Notes under the pieces: generated by a model | Database searches by the model: none | The model's input: only the letters and a program-made list of their open reading frames with translations | What the model was told of the DNA's origin: nothing | Part shown: one piece after another, positions 51,493 through 64,000 of the stretch | How the letters are laid out: the number at the start of each line of letters is the position of its first letter | How positions within the stretch are numbered: the stretch's first letter is position 1 | Assembly (NCBI RefSeq): GCF_035582795.1 | Contig: NC_134368.1 | Coordinates: 33,788,501-33,852,500, forward strand | Source of the DNA: Mycteria americana | Taxonomy: Eukaryota > Chordata > Aves > Ciconiiformes > Ciconiidae | Length of the DNA stretch: 64,000 nucleotides | Reading direction: 5' to 3' | Made by a program: the position numbers and the translations under genes

Positions 51493-54400
51493 AAATTGTC
51501 ACAAAGAATAGTACAGTTCTGTAGGAAAAATATTTTTGAAGTGTCCAGTTCATGAAATATGAAACCCTGACTCCCTTGAACAATATGGAGTGTAAATTGT
51601 GCCAGACTAAAATTAGAATGAGCTGATAAGTGGTATCTACTTTTTCTCTGACATCTTTTGAAGACTGTAAGAAGTTTCGACGATGAAAATGCCCCGTATT
51701 GACTATATTTAAAGTGGTGCAACCAATATGAATGTTCCTGATTGGTATTTTTCCTTGTAATGAGGTGATTTATTGTATGTTCTTGCATGTTCAATGAATA
51801 TTCACCAATTTTGTTGCTAAACATATTGATGAGCTTTGCATTTATTAGATCTTATAACTGTTTTTAGGCCTCTGTAGTCTTCCTCTCAGTAGCAATTATT
51901 GTTAATCTATCAAAAGTATCACCCTCTTACTCCCTTCCTGCTCCCTAAAGTAGGGTAAGCTTATCAAAGATTTTTTTTCTCACTTGATCTTTGACTAGTT
52001 AGTTAACTCGCTTCATAAGTCATCTTTGTAAATGACTTTGTAATGTTAAATTGACAAATGAATAGATCAGAACTGTTCTGTGCTTTTTGGTCCGTTACTG
52101 CTTCAGTTTTCCTGGGTTTTCCTTCCAATAGGGAAGGTATGACTGTTCTAGCTTAGACCATTGTGCCATTGTAAAAAATAATAATGGCAATGTATGCTAT
52201 CTTTTAACTAAAATGATTTGTTTTCACCTTCTGTCTGGATCTATTGGGTAGCTAACTTTGCGAGTTCATTATCATAGCAAACGGTGTAGTATTTGTGGGG
52301 GAACTAGGGAAGTGGCTGTCTTAGGGTTGCAAGGGAGAAAGCGCAGTACTGAAGGCCTTCTCACTCAGAAAGGCAAACTTTTTGTAGGGAAACTGTTTCT
52401 GCAGATTCCTCAGGCTATAAAATAAGGTTTCTGAGGTGCAATTTTTCTTTCCCCATACTGATTTTAAAAACTAGGTTGAATGGGAGTTGAAAGTGGGGTG
52501 CTGGAAGGTGGCGTGATTAACTAGTGTGCTAATATTGACCTTAAGGAATGCAGATTTCAAAACTAGAATATTTAAATGTGAGATAGTAAGTTGAATTAGC
52601 TGTAGTGTATCTTTTCAGCTAGCTGCAAACCAAGACAAGACCAGAAGCTGCATAAATTTTATTCACGTACGAATGGATGTGTTCTTTAAAGATAATGCAG
52701 CCTTTGACTTCAGTAATTTTTCAGTGTTTATCCTTTGTGGAATTATTTTAAATACCAAGATAGTGTTTTCTACCTCTGGATGTCCCTGAGATGCAAATGG
52801 TGAGGGCTGGGAGAATATATACCAGGATATATAATATCTTTGCTCAGTTCCCACAACATTTTATAGGAGTCCACTACTGGATGTGGACTAGGCTGACTTT
52901 TGGCCAGAGCTGGTACAGCCTCTGTTATGTCCTTATGGCAATGGACTTGGGATCTACAGAGGACTTCAGAATATATCTGAGTGCATTTAGGTAATCGGGA
53001 ACAGTGATGTCTCTTCTTCAGCTGAAAAAAAAAAAATTAGGGAAAGTGCTTCGCAGAAGTATCCTTCTAATTGCATTGAAAGCAAATCTCTAGCATAGGT
53101 CTGTGCAACATCAAATTTTATAGTCATGCTTCCTTTCTCCTTTTATTTTTTTCATTATTCTACATCAACAAACTCCTTAAAATCAACCACAAAAAAACAA
53201 GCTGCCAAATAATTTTTTTCTTTCCCTTTCTTCTCTGCATTTAAAAACCCTACGCTTCAAAAGCACAAGTATTCTTTCTATTTTCCTTAAGTGTAGATGC
53301 AGAATAATGATCGGTCTGTACTGGGTCTGTTACAGAATTGAAGCTTAATACTTCTTGACTCGTTTAGGTTTTGAAATTGGCATTTTCCTCTTTAGCAAAA
53401 GAATAATCTAATATTTTTTTGTGGAAAATCCGCAGTTATTTTTAACCCTGATAACTCCAGACTTAGCAGATGTAAGAGCTATCATTTTTGTGTAGTGAGA
53501 ATAGTAATGATACTTTATGTAATATTTATTTATTTTCTACCATGTGTGTACATTGGAGGCTTAATCTTATGGGTACTTGAGTTTATGGGTAAAACATAAA
53601 GAACACCTGGAATTTTAAGGAAGAAATGCAACTCTTATCTGTGGTAGGTAGTTAGAAGATGTTTCAGTGTGTCTGGTAATAATAATAACTTTTTCCAGTC
53701 TAAAGATTGCTAACTATTTTGCCTGCAACTTTTTGATTATAATCTTTGAAATTCTTAATTTGTACATGGACTAGTTTGTGCATAGTTAGATATCTTATTT
53801 CAGAAAGTACCTGATTGGCTTGTCACAAGATAGAAAGAGTTTATTGCTTATCACCACCACATCTTTCTTCTGCCATTAGTCTTTTAATTCGCTTACTATT
53901 CAGTTGCTGTGAAGAAGCAGATGAGAAATTTATTTCTATTTTTTAGTTTCCCAGTGTGCTAATCAGCAAGGTAACCTTTCTTATTAATAGTAAAGGTGCC
54001 AATAGGGAATAGGTGTTTGGAATCCTCTTAGTAATACCAAAAAGGCAAATCCATGACATCTGCCTATGAGTTTTGGTTTGTTGGTTGGTTTTTTTTAAAG
54101 TTTTGGGAGATGAAGCAGCCAGAGTGCTCATACCCAGAATGTTTTTTCAACTAAATGCTTTATGTGGCCTCTAGATCAACTTAACTGGTCTTTCTATGCT
54201 TGTCTAGAGTAACTTATGAATAAGAACTCTGCTGATTGGTTGATTTAGTTAAAGGTCACTTAGCTTCCTCTAAAATTCTTTAGTGTTATATACAGTCATT
54301 TTAACTGTCTGTATATAATAATAAAGTAAGGTAAAATACTGTTATATTCGTTGATGGAGCAATTTGAAAAAAAAAAAATAAATTTTTTCATTCATTATTC

Positions 54401-55326
54401 TTAAGGGGATTCTGTCAAAATTATTTCAGTGTTTGATTGAGGTCTCATTGTTTCCCTGTTCAAGCAGTTATATTTCTGATTACCAAACAGTTCCTAAGTG
54501 CCCTTATAACAATTTAATTTCTGCCCTTTTATTCCTCTTCATTCTGGTGTGTTTTCACTCATTTATGGAACGAAAGCATCTCTGATTTGTATTGTATTTA
54601 CTATGCATTTTAAATGGTTGTTGAATTAATTTGTTCTTAGCATTCTTTCTTTTAACAGGACATGCTCCTGCCCTTTCCTAGTCTTCCTTTATAATCTAAT
54701 CCACTGTAAAGTCTTGATGCTTTTTCCATAGCTAGCAGTTCATAAACTTCTTTTTGAAATAAAACTTGTTTTCATTGTAGCAGTTTAGTCATCTATTCTG
54801 TACTTTCAGTGATTGAAAATACAGCATCTGTCTTTTAACCTGGTGTTTGAAATAACTTAGAAAATTGAAGAAGAGGAAGAAAGTTCTTTTTTAACATTAC
54901 TCATAGTTTGGTTGTCTGGCTTGATTGCTGGGTAATTCTTCAGTGGTAGCACAGTACTTCAGGGCTTTGAGGGATTAGTCTCTATGTGTTGATTCCACAA
55001 TGAAGAAAGCTCAGCTATCAATGGCTTTGTAAAATGTCTCTCTAGAATCCCTGTTTACAGAGAGTGAGAAGATCTGGATGCCATTTAAGTTCTTTAAATT
55101 TTCAGAGAGAAAAATCCAGTAATACCCTGAACTTTTGTTGCTCTTTAGGCTTTTTGCCCCCTTTCAAATTGTGGTTGGTTGCCAGCATTCCACCAAAGGC
55201 AAAGCAACCTCAAATTTCTAAAGTGATTTACCTCTGTGTGGTGTTACCGTCATCATTGCTATATCAACTTTCAACATAAAATTTTGTCATTCCACAAATA
55301 TGCAGAGGAATGTGCAGGTAAGGGAT

Positions 55327-55339
55327 GGGGGGGGGGGGG
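55327..55339 (+). repeat. G13 homopolymer followed by purines
   Basis: Thirteen G then AGAGGAG, giving a short all-purine strand similar in type to the one at 4304. Confidence 0.95.
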
Positions 55340-55654
55340 AGAGGAGTGGCAGTACGCTAATTGAACAGCACTGTGTACATATTGCTGGGAAAGGAAGGGT
55401 CTTTCCAGTAATGTAGATTTCTGAATTACTTTATCATGAAATAGGGAACAAATACACTTTGAACAAAAAGGTAATTTTGTTGGTGTCTGTGCTTGTTCAA
55501 GTCCTCTTTCCTCCAGATGCTACTTGCTTTATAGAGTAGAACTTGTTTTACACTCATGACGAACAAAAAATAGGGTGGAACTACTGTTCAGTACAGTCAT
55601 GCACATCCTTTAAATATCATGCTTTCCATATAATGTTCTGAAATTGAAAATGTT

Positions 55655-56055
55655 CTGAGGAAGGGCTGAGAGAGCTGGGACTGTTTGTCCTAGAGAAGAG
55701 AAGGCTTAGGAGAGGCCTTACCAATGTATATAAATACCTGAAGGGTAAAGTGTAAAGAAGACACAGCCAGACTCTTTTCATTGATGCCCAGTGACAGAGT
55801 CAGAGGCAATGGGCACAAACTGAAACACAGGAGGTTCCGTCTGAACATCAGGAAACACTTTTTCACTGTGAAGATGACCGAGCACAGGCAAAGGTTGCCC
55901 AGAGAGGTTGTGGAGTCTCCCTTCTTGGAAATATTCAAAAGCTGTCTGGACATGGTCCTGGGCCACCAGCTCTAGGTGGCCCTGCTTGAGCAGGGGCGTT
56001 GGACTAGATGACCTCCAGAGCTCCCTTCCAACCTCAACCATTCTGTGATTCTGTG
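55655..56055 (+). mobile_element. CR1 LINE, 3'-end fragment (sense)
   Basis: It begins in the ORF2 tail (GGAAGGGCTGAGAGAGCTGG, GAGAAGAGAAGGCTTAGGAG), continues with AGGTTCCGTCTGAACATCAG and CGAGCACAGGCAAAGGTTGC, and ends with GCTTGAGCAGGGGCGTTGGA, TAGATGACCTCCAGAG and CCAACCTCAACCATTCTGTG. A 64-codon frame at 55781-55975 preserves part of the tail, and the rest is frameshifted. It is one of the more complete tails in the window and belongs to yet another CR1 subgroup. Confidence 0.95.
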
Positions 56056-58708
56056 GAATTGCTTTAGAGTTAGTTGTAAACTGAACCTACAACCAGACTA
56101 GGTAAGAAATGCAGACTTTTTTCTTCGTGTTCAGACTTGAAGTCAATATTCTGATTGCCTGTATTGTATCTCAAAGAAACAGCAAATTCAAGTTAACGTT
56201 GACTTTTTTATTTTCTTCCAGTATTTCTCTTATGAATACGGAAAGTATTACAGGACAAAGTATTCTGAAGAGTTTTTTGGGTTTTTTTAAAGGATCATAC
56301 CATGTAAGGTATTCACATTTCTCCCTGGGCAGCATCTCCTCATTCTATATAAAGTACATGAGCTACCTGCTCTGATATGTACAAAATTGTTTAGTATATG
56401 AGCAACCTGATCCTGGATTACTGGGTTCTTATGGCTTGGTCTGTAACACTATTTTTTTTTAATAGGTCTCTTATTTTAAAGCAATTCAGCTGAACAAAAT
56501 AATTTGCAATAAAGTTGACAGGGAACAGTTGGTTATGGAACACTGGAGAAATGTTCAACTTATCTTCAAAAATAGTGCTTGAGAGTAGTCAAACAGGAAT
56601 ATAATTCAAGAAAGAGACCACTCACTTTCATGTTTTCAAAGACACTTTTGGACTCTAGCCTTAGAAAACAAAAGAAAAATGACATTTGGGGGGGAAAAAA
56701 AGGAGAAATGGCTTGTGTCTTTCTGTACTATTGAGCCTTTTCTTTTAGTAGAGAAATGCCATTTCTTCAAGTGATCTAGATAGTTTAAATAAGGTTGCCT
56801 GTTGATTTCAGCAGACACTAAAGAGGTGAAGGGAAAAGAATGGGACCAAAAGTTACTTTATTTTTAAAAATAAGCACAATGTTAATAATGTGTCAGAGAA
56901 GTCAATATTCTTTGTAGCAAGGGAGAGGTACACAAAGTATATAATAGTTCTTGAATGGCTTTCAGTAGTTAATTCATAATTATCCACTGTAAATTCAGCC
57001 AGGCTGCTGAATGCTGAGAGATGAGTATTGCAGCAAGATGAACTTAATAAAAAAATCTTGGAGAATGTGTGGAAGAATTTCTGAAACTCAGAATTGCAAT
57101 ATAAATAGCAATTAGTTTAAAAGGATGTCTTAGCTAAGTTTATTCTTACCTAAAACTCAGAAATATTTGAGAATGGCAGGCTGAATCAGTATATTAATGA
57201 CACACATGCCTTGATAATCTGTAGCTGTAAGATGTGTTCCTCGATTTAGAAGAGTTTTTATTTGTGAAATAATAGTTGTGCATAGAATTAACTTGAAGTA
57301 TCTGCCTAAAAATCATAAACTTAGCACTCTAAAAGGTATGGTCATACCCAGTTCCCAGGAATCTGAAGGTTCTGAATACTGAAAAAATATACAGTCACTT
57401 AGAATTAGGAGGTTGATCATCATATTGATTTGAAATATCTGTGCAGAATGATGTTAGTTTTTAACTTTTTTTGCATCATTGTAATATTTTGCTGAGGATT
57501 TTTTGCCATCTTTTAATCAAGCACTTTTGCAATATTTTTAGTAGGTCACCCTGAAGTGTTTTCCACTGAGAATAAATGGAACTTTTTTAGCCTTTCTGTA
57601 TAACAAGTACTCTTGGAATCATCCTGGTTGTCCTATATTATGCTCTCCCGAGACTAATATCCTTTCAGTGTAAAGGTGACCTAAGCAAAACGTACTTTGA
57701 GGTTTAGCTGATGCTTTTGTTGTAGTATCTTTTCTCTAATTCATAATTCATCCTTTTGATATGTCTCATTATGTTTTTAATTACTTCCATGCTTGTAAAA
57801 AAAAAAAAAAAAGTAGTAAAATAAAACAGTAGGGAAGAAGCCTTTAGTTGTATAAGGCATCTTACCTAGGTTTATTTCTATAAACTCTTAAATGGTTTAA
57901 CTTGTGTTTACTTAATGCAGTACAGTAGGGATTCTCTTTCCTGAAGTAAACTGTGCTTGTTTACAGTACTAGAGTCCTACTCTGTAATTCATATTGTTGA
58001 CTTTACAGACTTTATTTAAATTAGGTGAACTTTATGAATACTTACATTCATTAAAAAATAAAATCAGTGACAAATTGTGAAAATTTTGAAAATATTAATT
58101 ACAAAACCCCATTAATCTCCTGTATTTTGACAGAAATTGTCAATTTTGGTTTGTACTCCATGGAAATTAAGGATCTTTTAAAAATCAACTGGACAAAATA
58201 CATCCATGTAAACCATTACACAGGTTACTTTCGATCTTGCGTTTTCCACAGTGGACAAAAATATTGATGTTATTACTTTCTTATATAATGATCAGAAAAT
58301 GACAGCCCCATGTAATAGGAAATCAACCAGATTTTTCTTAAATTGCTAATAGAGCAACTTACAGGCTAAAATAAAAAACCTTAGTATTTTTAGTTCTCTG
58401 TTCATTTACCTACTCAGCCTTAAGAGGACATTTTTAGGCTTAATAACACAAAATGTGAGCTATTTTGCATGAAGATGAAAATCAGTGTCTGATTTCAAGA
58501 AGCAAATCTTCAGTCACAGCTAAATGGCTTCAAGTCAATGGAGCATAATATCAAGTCAGTCATACTGTGCCAGCTTACATGGCTTCTCAATTATGTTCAG
58601 GCAATAGCTTTTTGTAAATAAATAAATAAAAAATCTGAAAGGCACAAAAGTATCCTAACAGATTTCTGTATATGTTAGTGGTTAGTAATATTTGCATTAA
58701 CTCATGCT

Positions 58709-58729
58709 TTTTGTTTGTTTGTTTGTTTT
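58709..58729 (+). repeat. (TTTG)n microsatellite
   Basis: About five tandem TTTG/GTTT units in T-rich sequence. Confidence 0.9.
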
Positions 58730-58971
58730 AATTAAAAAAGAGCCTTGGAAGGATCATGGAAAGCTGCAGAGGAGAGGAAGACAGGGAAGGAAACATTTGT
58801 GGTACTGATACAGCCATTCTCAATAGAAGAATTAGTTTATGACTTATGACTTACAGAACAGATTGTACTGTGCTTCCGATGCCTCCAGAATTTGATGTAA
58901 ATGTTGTTAATTTCTGCTGCAGAAAAGTATGCTGCTCAGTGGAATATCCAGATACTTAATCCTGGAGTTCT

Positions 58972-59013
58972 CTAGGGTTTCTAGGTCTAAGAACCCTTAG
59001 ACCTAGGGTTTCT
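58972..59013. repeat. Hairpin with 11-bp perfect arms inside an 11-bp direct repeat
   Basis: CTAGGTCTAAG (58981-58991) and CTTAGACCTAG (58996-59006) are exact complements with the spacer AACC. The same region carries the direct repeat CTAGGGTTTCT at 58972-58982 and 59003-59013. This is probably a template-switch or slippage product rather than a gene element. Confidence 0.85.
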
Positions 59014-59684
59014 TGTGTTGTGAATCAAGAAGTTACATTTAACAAAGTTTGTAAATTTGACATGACCTGTGGTTTCTATTCCTTATTATAGACAAGTTCA
59101 AAATAGGGAATAAATATTTTGGATAAAGTTGCTGATGCTGCATGTCTTACTTTGAAGAGGAATAAACTTTGATAAAAATGAAATATGTTTTAATTTTTTG
59201 CTAGGTTCCAGAATAGCGTAGGAAGTGTTGGAAAGAAGAGTGAAGATCTAGACAGATCAAAGAAATTACTCTTCTTTAGCACCTTCAAGTCCATGAGCCA
59301 TGTGAGGTCTTGTTTAGAAGGCTTGTGCAGGAAAGTAGTCATCTATATTCTCCCTTTTCAGTGTGTAAGGAATGATATAGGTACATAAAGTTACCTGAGT
59401 ATATGCAAGTATTGTTTGTCAAGGTTTACAAATGGTAAAACTATTTTTGATATGTTCAAGGATACTGATATATTGGTAGTGTAAATTACATTTATATGCA
59501 AGCATCAGGTGAACAAAGGAAAACAGAGGAATGAATGACTGTAAATTTAAATAGGCTGTAACAACACTTTGAATGTTAATTCCATTGTCTTTCTGCCATT
59601 AATGTAATGGAGTCAGTAATTACATATCTGAATGTTTAGAGGAGTTAACTATTCTTACAACATACTGCTGAAATGCATTTATTA

Positions 59685-59754
59685 GTACAGTTAGTTTAAA
59701 CTAACTGTACACTAAACTATTAGTGTAAAAGTTACACTAAACTATTAGTGTAAC
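59685..59754. repeat. Cluster of perfect palindromes and 25-bp direct repeats
   Basis: Positions 59685-59710 form a perfect 26-bp palindrome with no spacer (core TTAGTTTAAACTAA). It is followed by two copies of a 20-base unit, ACACTAAACTATTAGTGTAA, at 59709-59728 and 59734-59753, period 25. The second copy sits inside a hairpin with 10-bp arms (GTTACACTAA and TTAGTGTAAC around ACTA, 59731-59754). No gene signal accompanies it. Confidence 0.92.
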
Positions 59755-60563
59755 TAAAGACTAAAAAAGACGACTGTTAAAACAAGTTGGAATTTGAGCT
59801 ACATACATCAGATTGAGAGACTTATGAGATACTTTACATGCCTTATCAGTGCAACCTTGATTTTTTTTGCAATGAGTGTTGTCCTGAAATAATTACCTAC
59901 AAGGCTCTCATTTCTTGGGGATTTGATGCATGTAAGTGAACAAAGCAGAGTCTTCATCAAGGGTGGTCATTCAGTCTACATTAGCTGGTTTTGGTAAGAT
60001 ACACATAAAGGAAACATGGAAGTCAAGCCACCTCAATTTTTTTTTTTATTTGCAACATTGTAATTTAAGAAATGTTCAACAAAATCTGTAGTTAATTTCT
60101 CTTCCATAGCAAATATAGTATCAAATCATTACTCCTTGCTTTACTTCTTTCACTGCGGAAACTGTGAAATTTGAGCAATTCAAAAACCATTTGAATTGAA
60201 TTCAAATTCAATTCCTGAATTTGCATTTTCGTCAGGAAAGGGGAATGGCTTAGTAATAACCAATACCTCAGCCTTACTAGTAGTTGACAGTAGATTGAGT
60301 CCCCGCCTAATTTTTTGAGGACTTTTCCAAGTACTGGTATCTTGTCTTCTAGATCTTAACCTTACCTTTCTAGAGCTGAAGTCTTTCATGTACACATGTC
60401 CAGTAGTATTCAGGAGGCACCCCTTTACATAAGAAAGAGCCGAAACCTCTTCTGAAACCTGAAAGAAGATAATTGGTAAAGCCAGTGTGTTTCAGATGAA
60501 AGGAGGCTAGTTTGGACACTGAATCATTGCATTGTATTGTTGGGACTTTGTTCTTTGCTTAAT

Positions 60564-60708
60564 AAATAAATTTAGAATATCTGAATATATAACATATATC
60601 CTATATATACATTATATATAGAATATATAAAAAATATATATATGAATATGTAATATATGAATTTAGAATATATATTTAGAATAAATTTAAATAAATTTAG
60701 AAAATCTG
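60564..60708. repeat. AT-rich tract bounded by near-identical 20-bp direct repeats
   Basis: AAATAAATTTAGAATATCTG (60564-60583) and AAATAAATTTAGAAAATCTG (60689-60708) differ at one base and flank about 105 bases made almost entirely of TATATA-type motifs. The layout suggests local duplication and expansion; an AT-rich fragile or unwinding site is possible. Confidence 0.85.
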
Positions 60709-63700
60709 GCCACGAAGATTAACAGTCAAGTGAGGCAAAATGTCTGTATGCAGGGTGGTTGTTGTTGTTTACTCTTTGTCATGTAGGCACTGTGTCTTGG
60801 GAAAGTGAATAAATAAAGCTGTGTTTTGAGTAGCTAATCTGCTAGTCACAGAGTACGAAAGGGAAAGCTTGTAGATGCCAAGCTCTGTTGGGTTAAGAAG
60901 CAGAGAGGAGATATGGGGGATCACTGGGAAGCAATCCCTAACAGGGAATTGCTTCAGGTGCAGATGCCAGAAGCTGGGCCTGCCAGCATCTTCTGTTTCA
61001 TAACTTGTCACAGTTTGCCTATGTTTTTGACAGGTGGCATAGTTGTTTCATCACATCACTGGAAACTGAGATCTATAATAGATGAACTTTAACTTTATTC
61101 TTTTGCTTTGTTCTTGATTCAATGATATGGGCAACTGCAAATGGAAAAATCTGTTGCTAGCCATAGAGACAAAAGCAGAATTATTTAGAATTGCTGTCCC
61201 AAGTAGCTTATTTCAGCGGGGACTGCTCATCTGCTTAACGGGATTGAGGCCAAAACACCGATGACTCTGTCCCTACTCCAGCAACACAAATAATTTTCAT
61301 AGGTGATCTCTTTATGGAGAAATCCCTGTCCAAAATAAAGAACTGTTTTCCTTGTTGCATCAGAAAATTCCTGGATTCTTGATTTTCTCAGTTACGTTTT
61401 TAAGGGTTATTTAGTTCTGAAAAAATGTTGTCATGCTATATATTTTCACTTGTTACAAAATAGTGTAGGAACAGCAAGTAATATTATAGTACTGTTTGTT
61501 TTACAGTTATTAGCATTCATGTTGTTTCCACACATAGATCATACATGTTTTTTTATTCTGCTTGGGGCATGAGCTAATGAAAATAAACAAATGATACATG
61601 GCTGCCTCTTCACCCATTGATTTAAATGTTCTCTGTGCTTTTATCAGTAGAGCGTTATCTGTTGACCCTTTTGTAGTTATTTGCACCAACAAAACTGCAA
61701 TTTTCTTTGTAAAGGAAGAATTTCCCCTCTCAGATTTATGCTTGTGGGTTTTTTTTTTTCCCCCTCAGTGTTTCAACTAAAACAGTCCCCTTGAGTTACC
61801 AGCATAAAGCTCGTAAATGCTCAGGAATTCTGTAAATAAATGGGTTTAAACAAATGTAGGGCCTTTACCTGTATAGACTGTGGAAAGGAGCAGAAAATTA
61901 GCAGTCTAGAGCAAAAATGAGATAGTCTCTCTCATTTTCTGGACATGAGGAACAATTGTTCATGTGTCTCAGTCATCACAAGATGGGTTTTGTCCAGTGG
62001 GTCTGATTGAGCCATCCTCTCCTATTTCCAGAGTTTCTCTGGCAGAAAAGTTTCCCCAGGGGGTGGAAAGAGGTGAGTTAATACAATTTTTGCAAATGTC
62101 TAGACTCCTAATGAGGGTTCACTTTGGTGACAGTTTTATGTATGGTTTGTATAGTTGGATGGTAACTGGTAAAGAAAAATACTGGAGGACATGTTCCGTT
62201 TCAGTACCTTCATGGCAAGAATAATTTGGGATAGATAATTGCCTTTGCTAACAGTGCTTTCCTGGGTATTAATAGATTATTATTTTTATTATTATACCAT
62301 TAGGGTAATTGGGAAAATTCTGCCTTTTGTTTCTAAATGTTTTTTTGTCAATTTTTCTTCGCTTTTCAACACTGTTCTTTTACACAGGAGAAAATTTTTG
62401 ACTGGAGGTAGAGCTCATACTCACACCTTTATTCAACAATCTGTTTTCTATATACTTTTATCTTACAAACTTTTAATTTTCTTATAAAAATGTCAAAGTT
62501 ACTTTCTGGGTTATGAAATCCATAAGGCCAGTCTGCTAGCTTGAGCATTTGTTTAAAATATACAATTTTTTTCCCCTTTTAACAGACTGGTTAATTTTCT
62601 GAGTGTGGCATCTGAAAAGTGGGTGCCTTTTTGATCCAAAGCTAAAGTAGACAGTTGTAATGTTGAAATGTGCTGTATTTTCTGAACGCAGGTACTCAAC
62701 TTTAATGTAAAATGCACAGCTAAAATGGAAACTCATTTAACACTAGATTTATTTCATGGATTTCATTATTAAATGAGATGAGGAAAAGGTTGATAACTTA
62801 CTCAGCAGCATATATTGTGCAAATGTTTTATAAATGACAAAACAATATCAGACCTTCATCTAGCTATAAAGTGTTACAAACAGAAAGCCGTAAAATACAG
62901 GATGTTCCACAGATTTCCTTGTGCATTCTAGAGCTGGCAGTCCCAAGGTCTCTTCTATCAATTATTCTGTGAAAGGAGACTTTCTGGAATGAAGTAGACT
63001 AAAACGTGGTAGAATATCTAAGTGCAGTCCATTACCTAAGAGAAATCTGGCCTATAGCAGAATATTTGATGATGTATGTGATTATCTGCAATCCATTCAA
63101 TGATAACTTTCTATTTGAAAAAAGTAGATTTCTTCAGAATCCAGTGAAGCAAGTAATAAAATTGTACCTAGTGACTTTATACTCCTGAAGTACTAGCTTG
63201 ATTACCTAGTGTAGTAAACATATTAGGTTAGTTTAGTTACTAGCTTTTTACCTAGTGCCTTTAGAAAAAAAAAAACAAAAGATAAAAGTGGTTGAGAACA
63301 TTATGATGAACTTCACAGTATTTCACAAGAGCTGTGTGAAGGTGATGTTGTACATGACTGAATGTGAAGGAAACAAGGCAATTGTTTGTTGGCAACAAGC
63401 TTCCAAGTAAAACTTTGTATGGGACTTCCCCGAGTAAGACTCTTCTGATATCACTGATTATTTTGTAGAAACAAATGATATAGCAGTAATAGAGCTGGGT
63501 TTTTTCTCCCTTGTTTTTTCTGTCAAGATCATGCTTTTACTTTAATACTCTTAATACTTCATGGGTTTCTATTTCTTTTCTCTGAACAAGGCCTATTCTG
63601 AAAAGGCTTTGGTTTTCTGTACCAAGTAGGATATTATGCATCCTTCCTGTGTTAATTTAAAAGTTGTGTCTTTTTATTAGTTCTCTTTGGTTTATCTTTT

Positions 63701-64000
63701 TGCTTCAGTTATTAAAACCTTTGGAAATATGAATACACATCCTTTTTAGCTCCTTAAGTTTTATTGCACATTACCAACTGGAGTGCCTCGTGCAAAACTA
63801 GTGAATCTTTTGAAATGAACAGAAAGATTTAATCCAGGCACTGCTAATCCAAGGAAATGTTACAAATGATTAGGCTTCATTTTTATGTAATTTGCTTTAT
63901 GATTCTTTTTAAAGAAAAGAACTTACATAATATCTTTTTGAAGCAAAACTACCAAAAACATATGTCTTTTAGCAGAAGAAAAATTGTAGTATTAATTGAT

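Larger units (their letters stand above)
44823..55654. other. Intronic sequence, no gene recognised
   Basis: About 10.8 kb of AT-rich DNA. It contains homopolymer tracts at 45686-45695 (G10), 51451-51492 (C18-A14-G10) and 55327-55339 (G13), and an A/T-rich stretch near 50810-50830. The longest open frame, 139 codons on the - strand at 47088-46669, has no recognisable domain. No repeat family was identified. Confidence 0.45.
14920..64000 (+). other. TUSC3: TUSC3 intron 1 (partial, runs off the right edge)
   Basis: It begins with the donor GTAGAA after the exon 1 codon GAG. The next coding exon should encode the LLAEKVEQLMEW and MNGDKF region of the thioredoxin-like domain; I looked for sequence that could encode these on the + strand and found none before the window ends. 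The intron is therefore at least about 49 kb, which fits the very long introns of this gene in other vertebrates. It holds several CR1 fragments, microsatellites and homopolymers but no other recognised gene. Continuity of the intron is inference from the missing exon 2. Confidence 0.75.
56056..64000. other. Intronic sequence to the right edge, no gene recognised
   Basis: About 7.9 kb of AT-rich DNA with open frames under 90 codons. Listed separately: hairpin at 58981-59006, palindrome cluster at 59685-59754, AT-rich repeat at 60564-60708, and a (TTTG)n run at 58709-58729. TUSC3 exon 2 was not found here. Confidence 0.5.

Noticed and set aside
51398..51824. Open frames on the - strand of 61 and 132 codons
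   Set aside because: Both read through the C18-A14-G10 tract as poly-Gly and poly-Phe; artefacts of the homopolymer.
58972..59013. CCCTTA and AGGGTTT motifs considered as interstitial telomere repeat
   Set aside because: No tandem TTAGGG units; the motifs come from the hairpin and its direct repeat.

Overview
The window is vertebrate nuclear DNA, almost certainly from a bird. It is AT-rich and gene-poor. Its only recognisable dispersed repeats are CR1-type LINEs with avian 3' ends (stems such as GGACTTGATGATCTT and TTCCAACCTAAATGATTCT). It has one sharp CpG island with a mammalian/avian-style signal-peptide first exon, and no bacterial gene organisation. The CR1 set suggests a neoavian bird, but the species cannot be fixed from this window.

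Only one protein-coding gene is supported. At 14794-14919 on the + strand is the first coding exon of TUSC3 (N33, the OST3A-type oxidoreductase subunit of the oligosaccharyltransferase). It was recognised by the segment QLGGGQKKKE after a leucine-rich signal peptide, followed directly by a GT splice donor. It sits inside a CpG island (about 14500-15450). The promoter shows a ZNF143/Staf-like element, two inverted NF-Y (CCAAT) boxes, GC boxes and a YY1/ETS-like site.

Layout: 1-14500 is upstream intergenic DNA with one CR1 tail, short hairpins and homopurine tracts. 14500-15450 is the TUSC3 promoter and exon 1. From 14920 to the right edge (about 49 kb) everything is consistent with TUSC3 intron 1; exon 2 was looked for by eye and not found. 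The intron carries at least seven CR1 fragments. These include a tail-to-tail pair at 28.5-31.3 kb: a + copy whose ORF2 end is broken by one extra G, and a - copy with a frameshift and a mutated reverse-transcriptase motif C. It also has a young-looking palindrome cluster at 59.7 kb, AT-rich repeats and several long homopolymer tracts.

I found no second gene, RNA gene, CRISPR array, viral insertion or novel multi-gene system. The open frames elsewhere are short and lack family signatures. The long open frames around 14.3-15.4 kb are side effects of GC-rich sequence. The most informative items are the TUSC3 exon and promoter, the intronic inverted CR1 pair, the palindrome cluster and the C18-A14-G10 tract.
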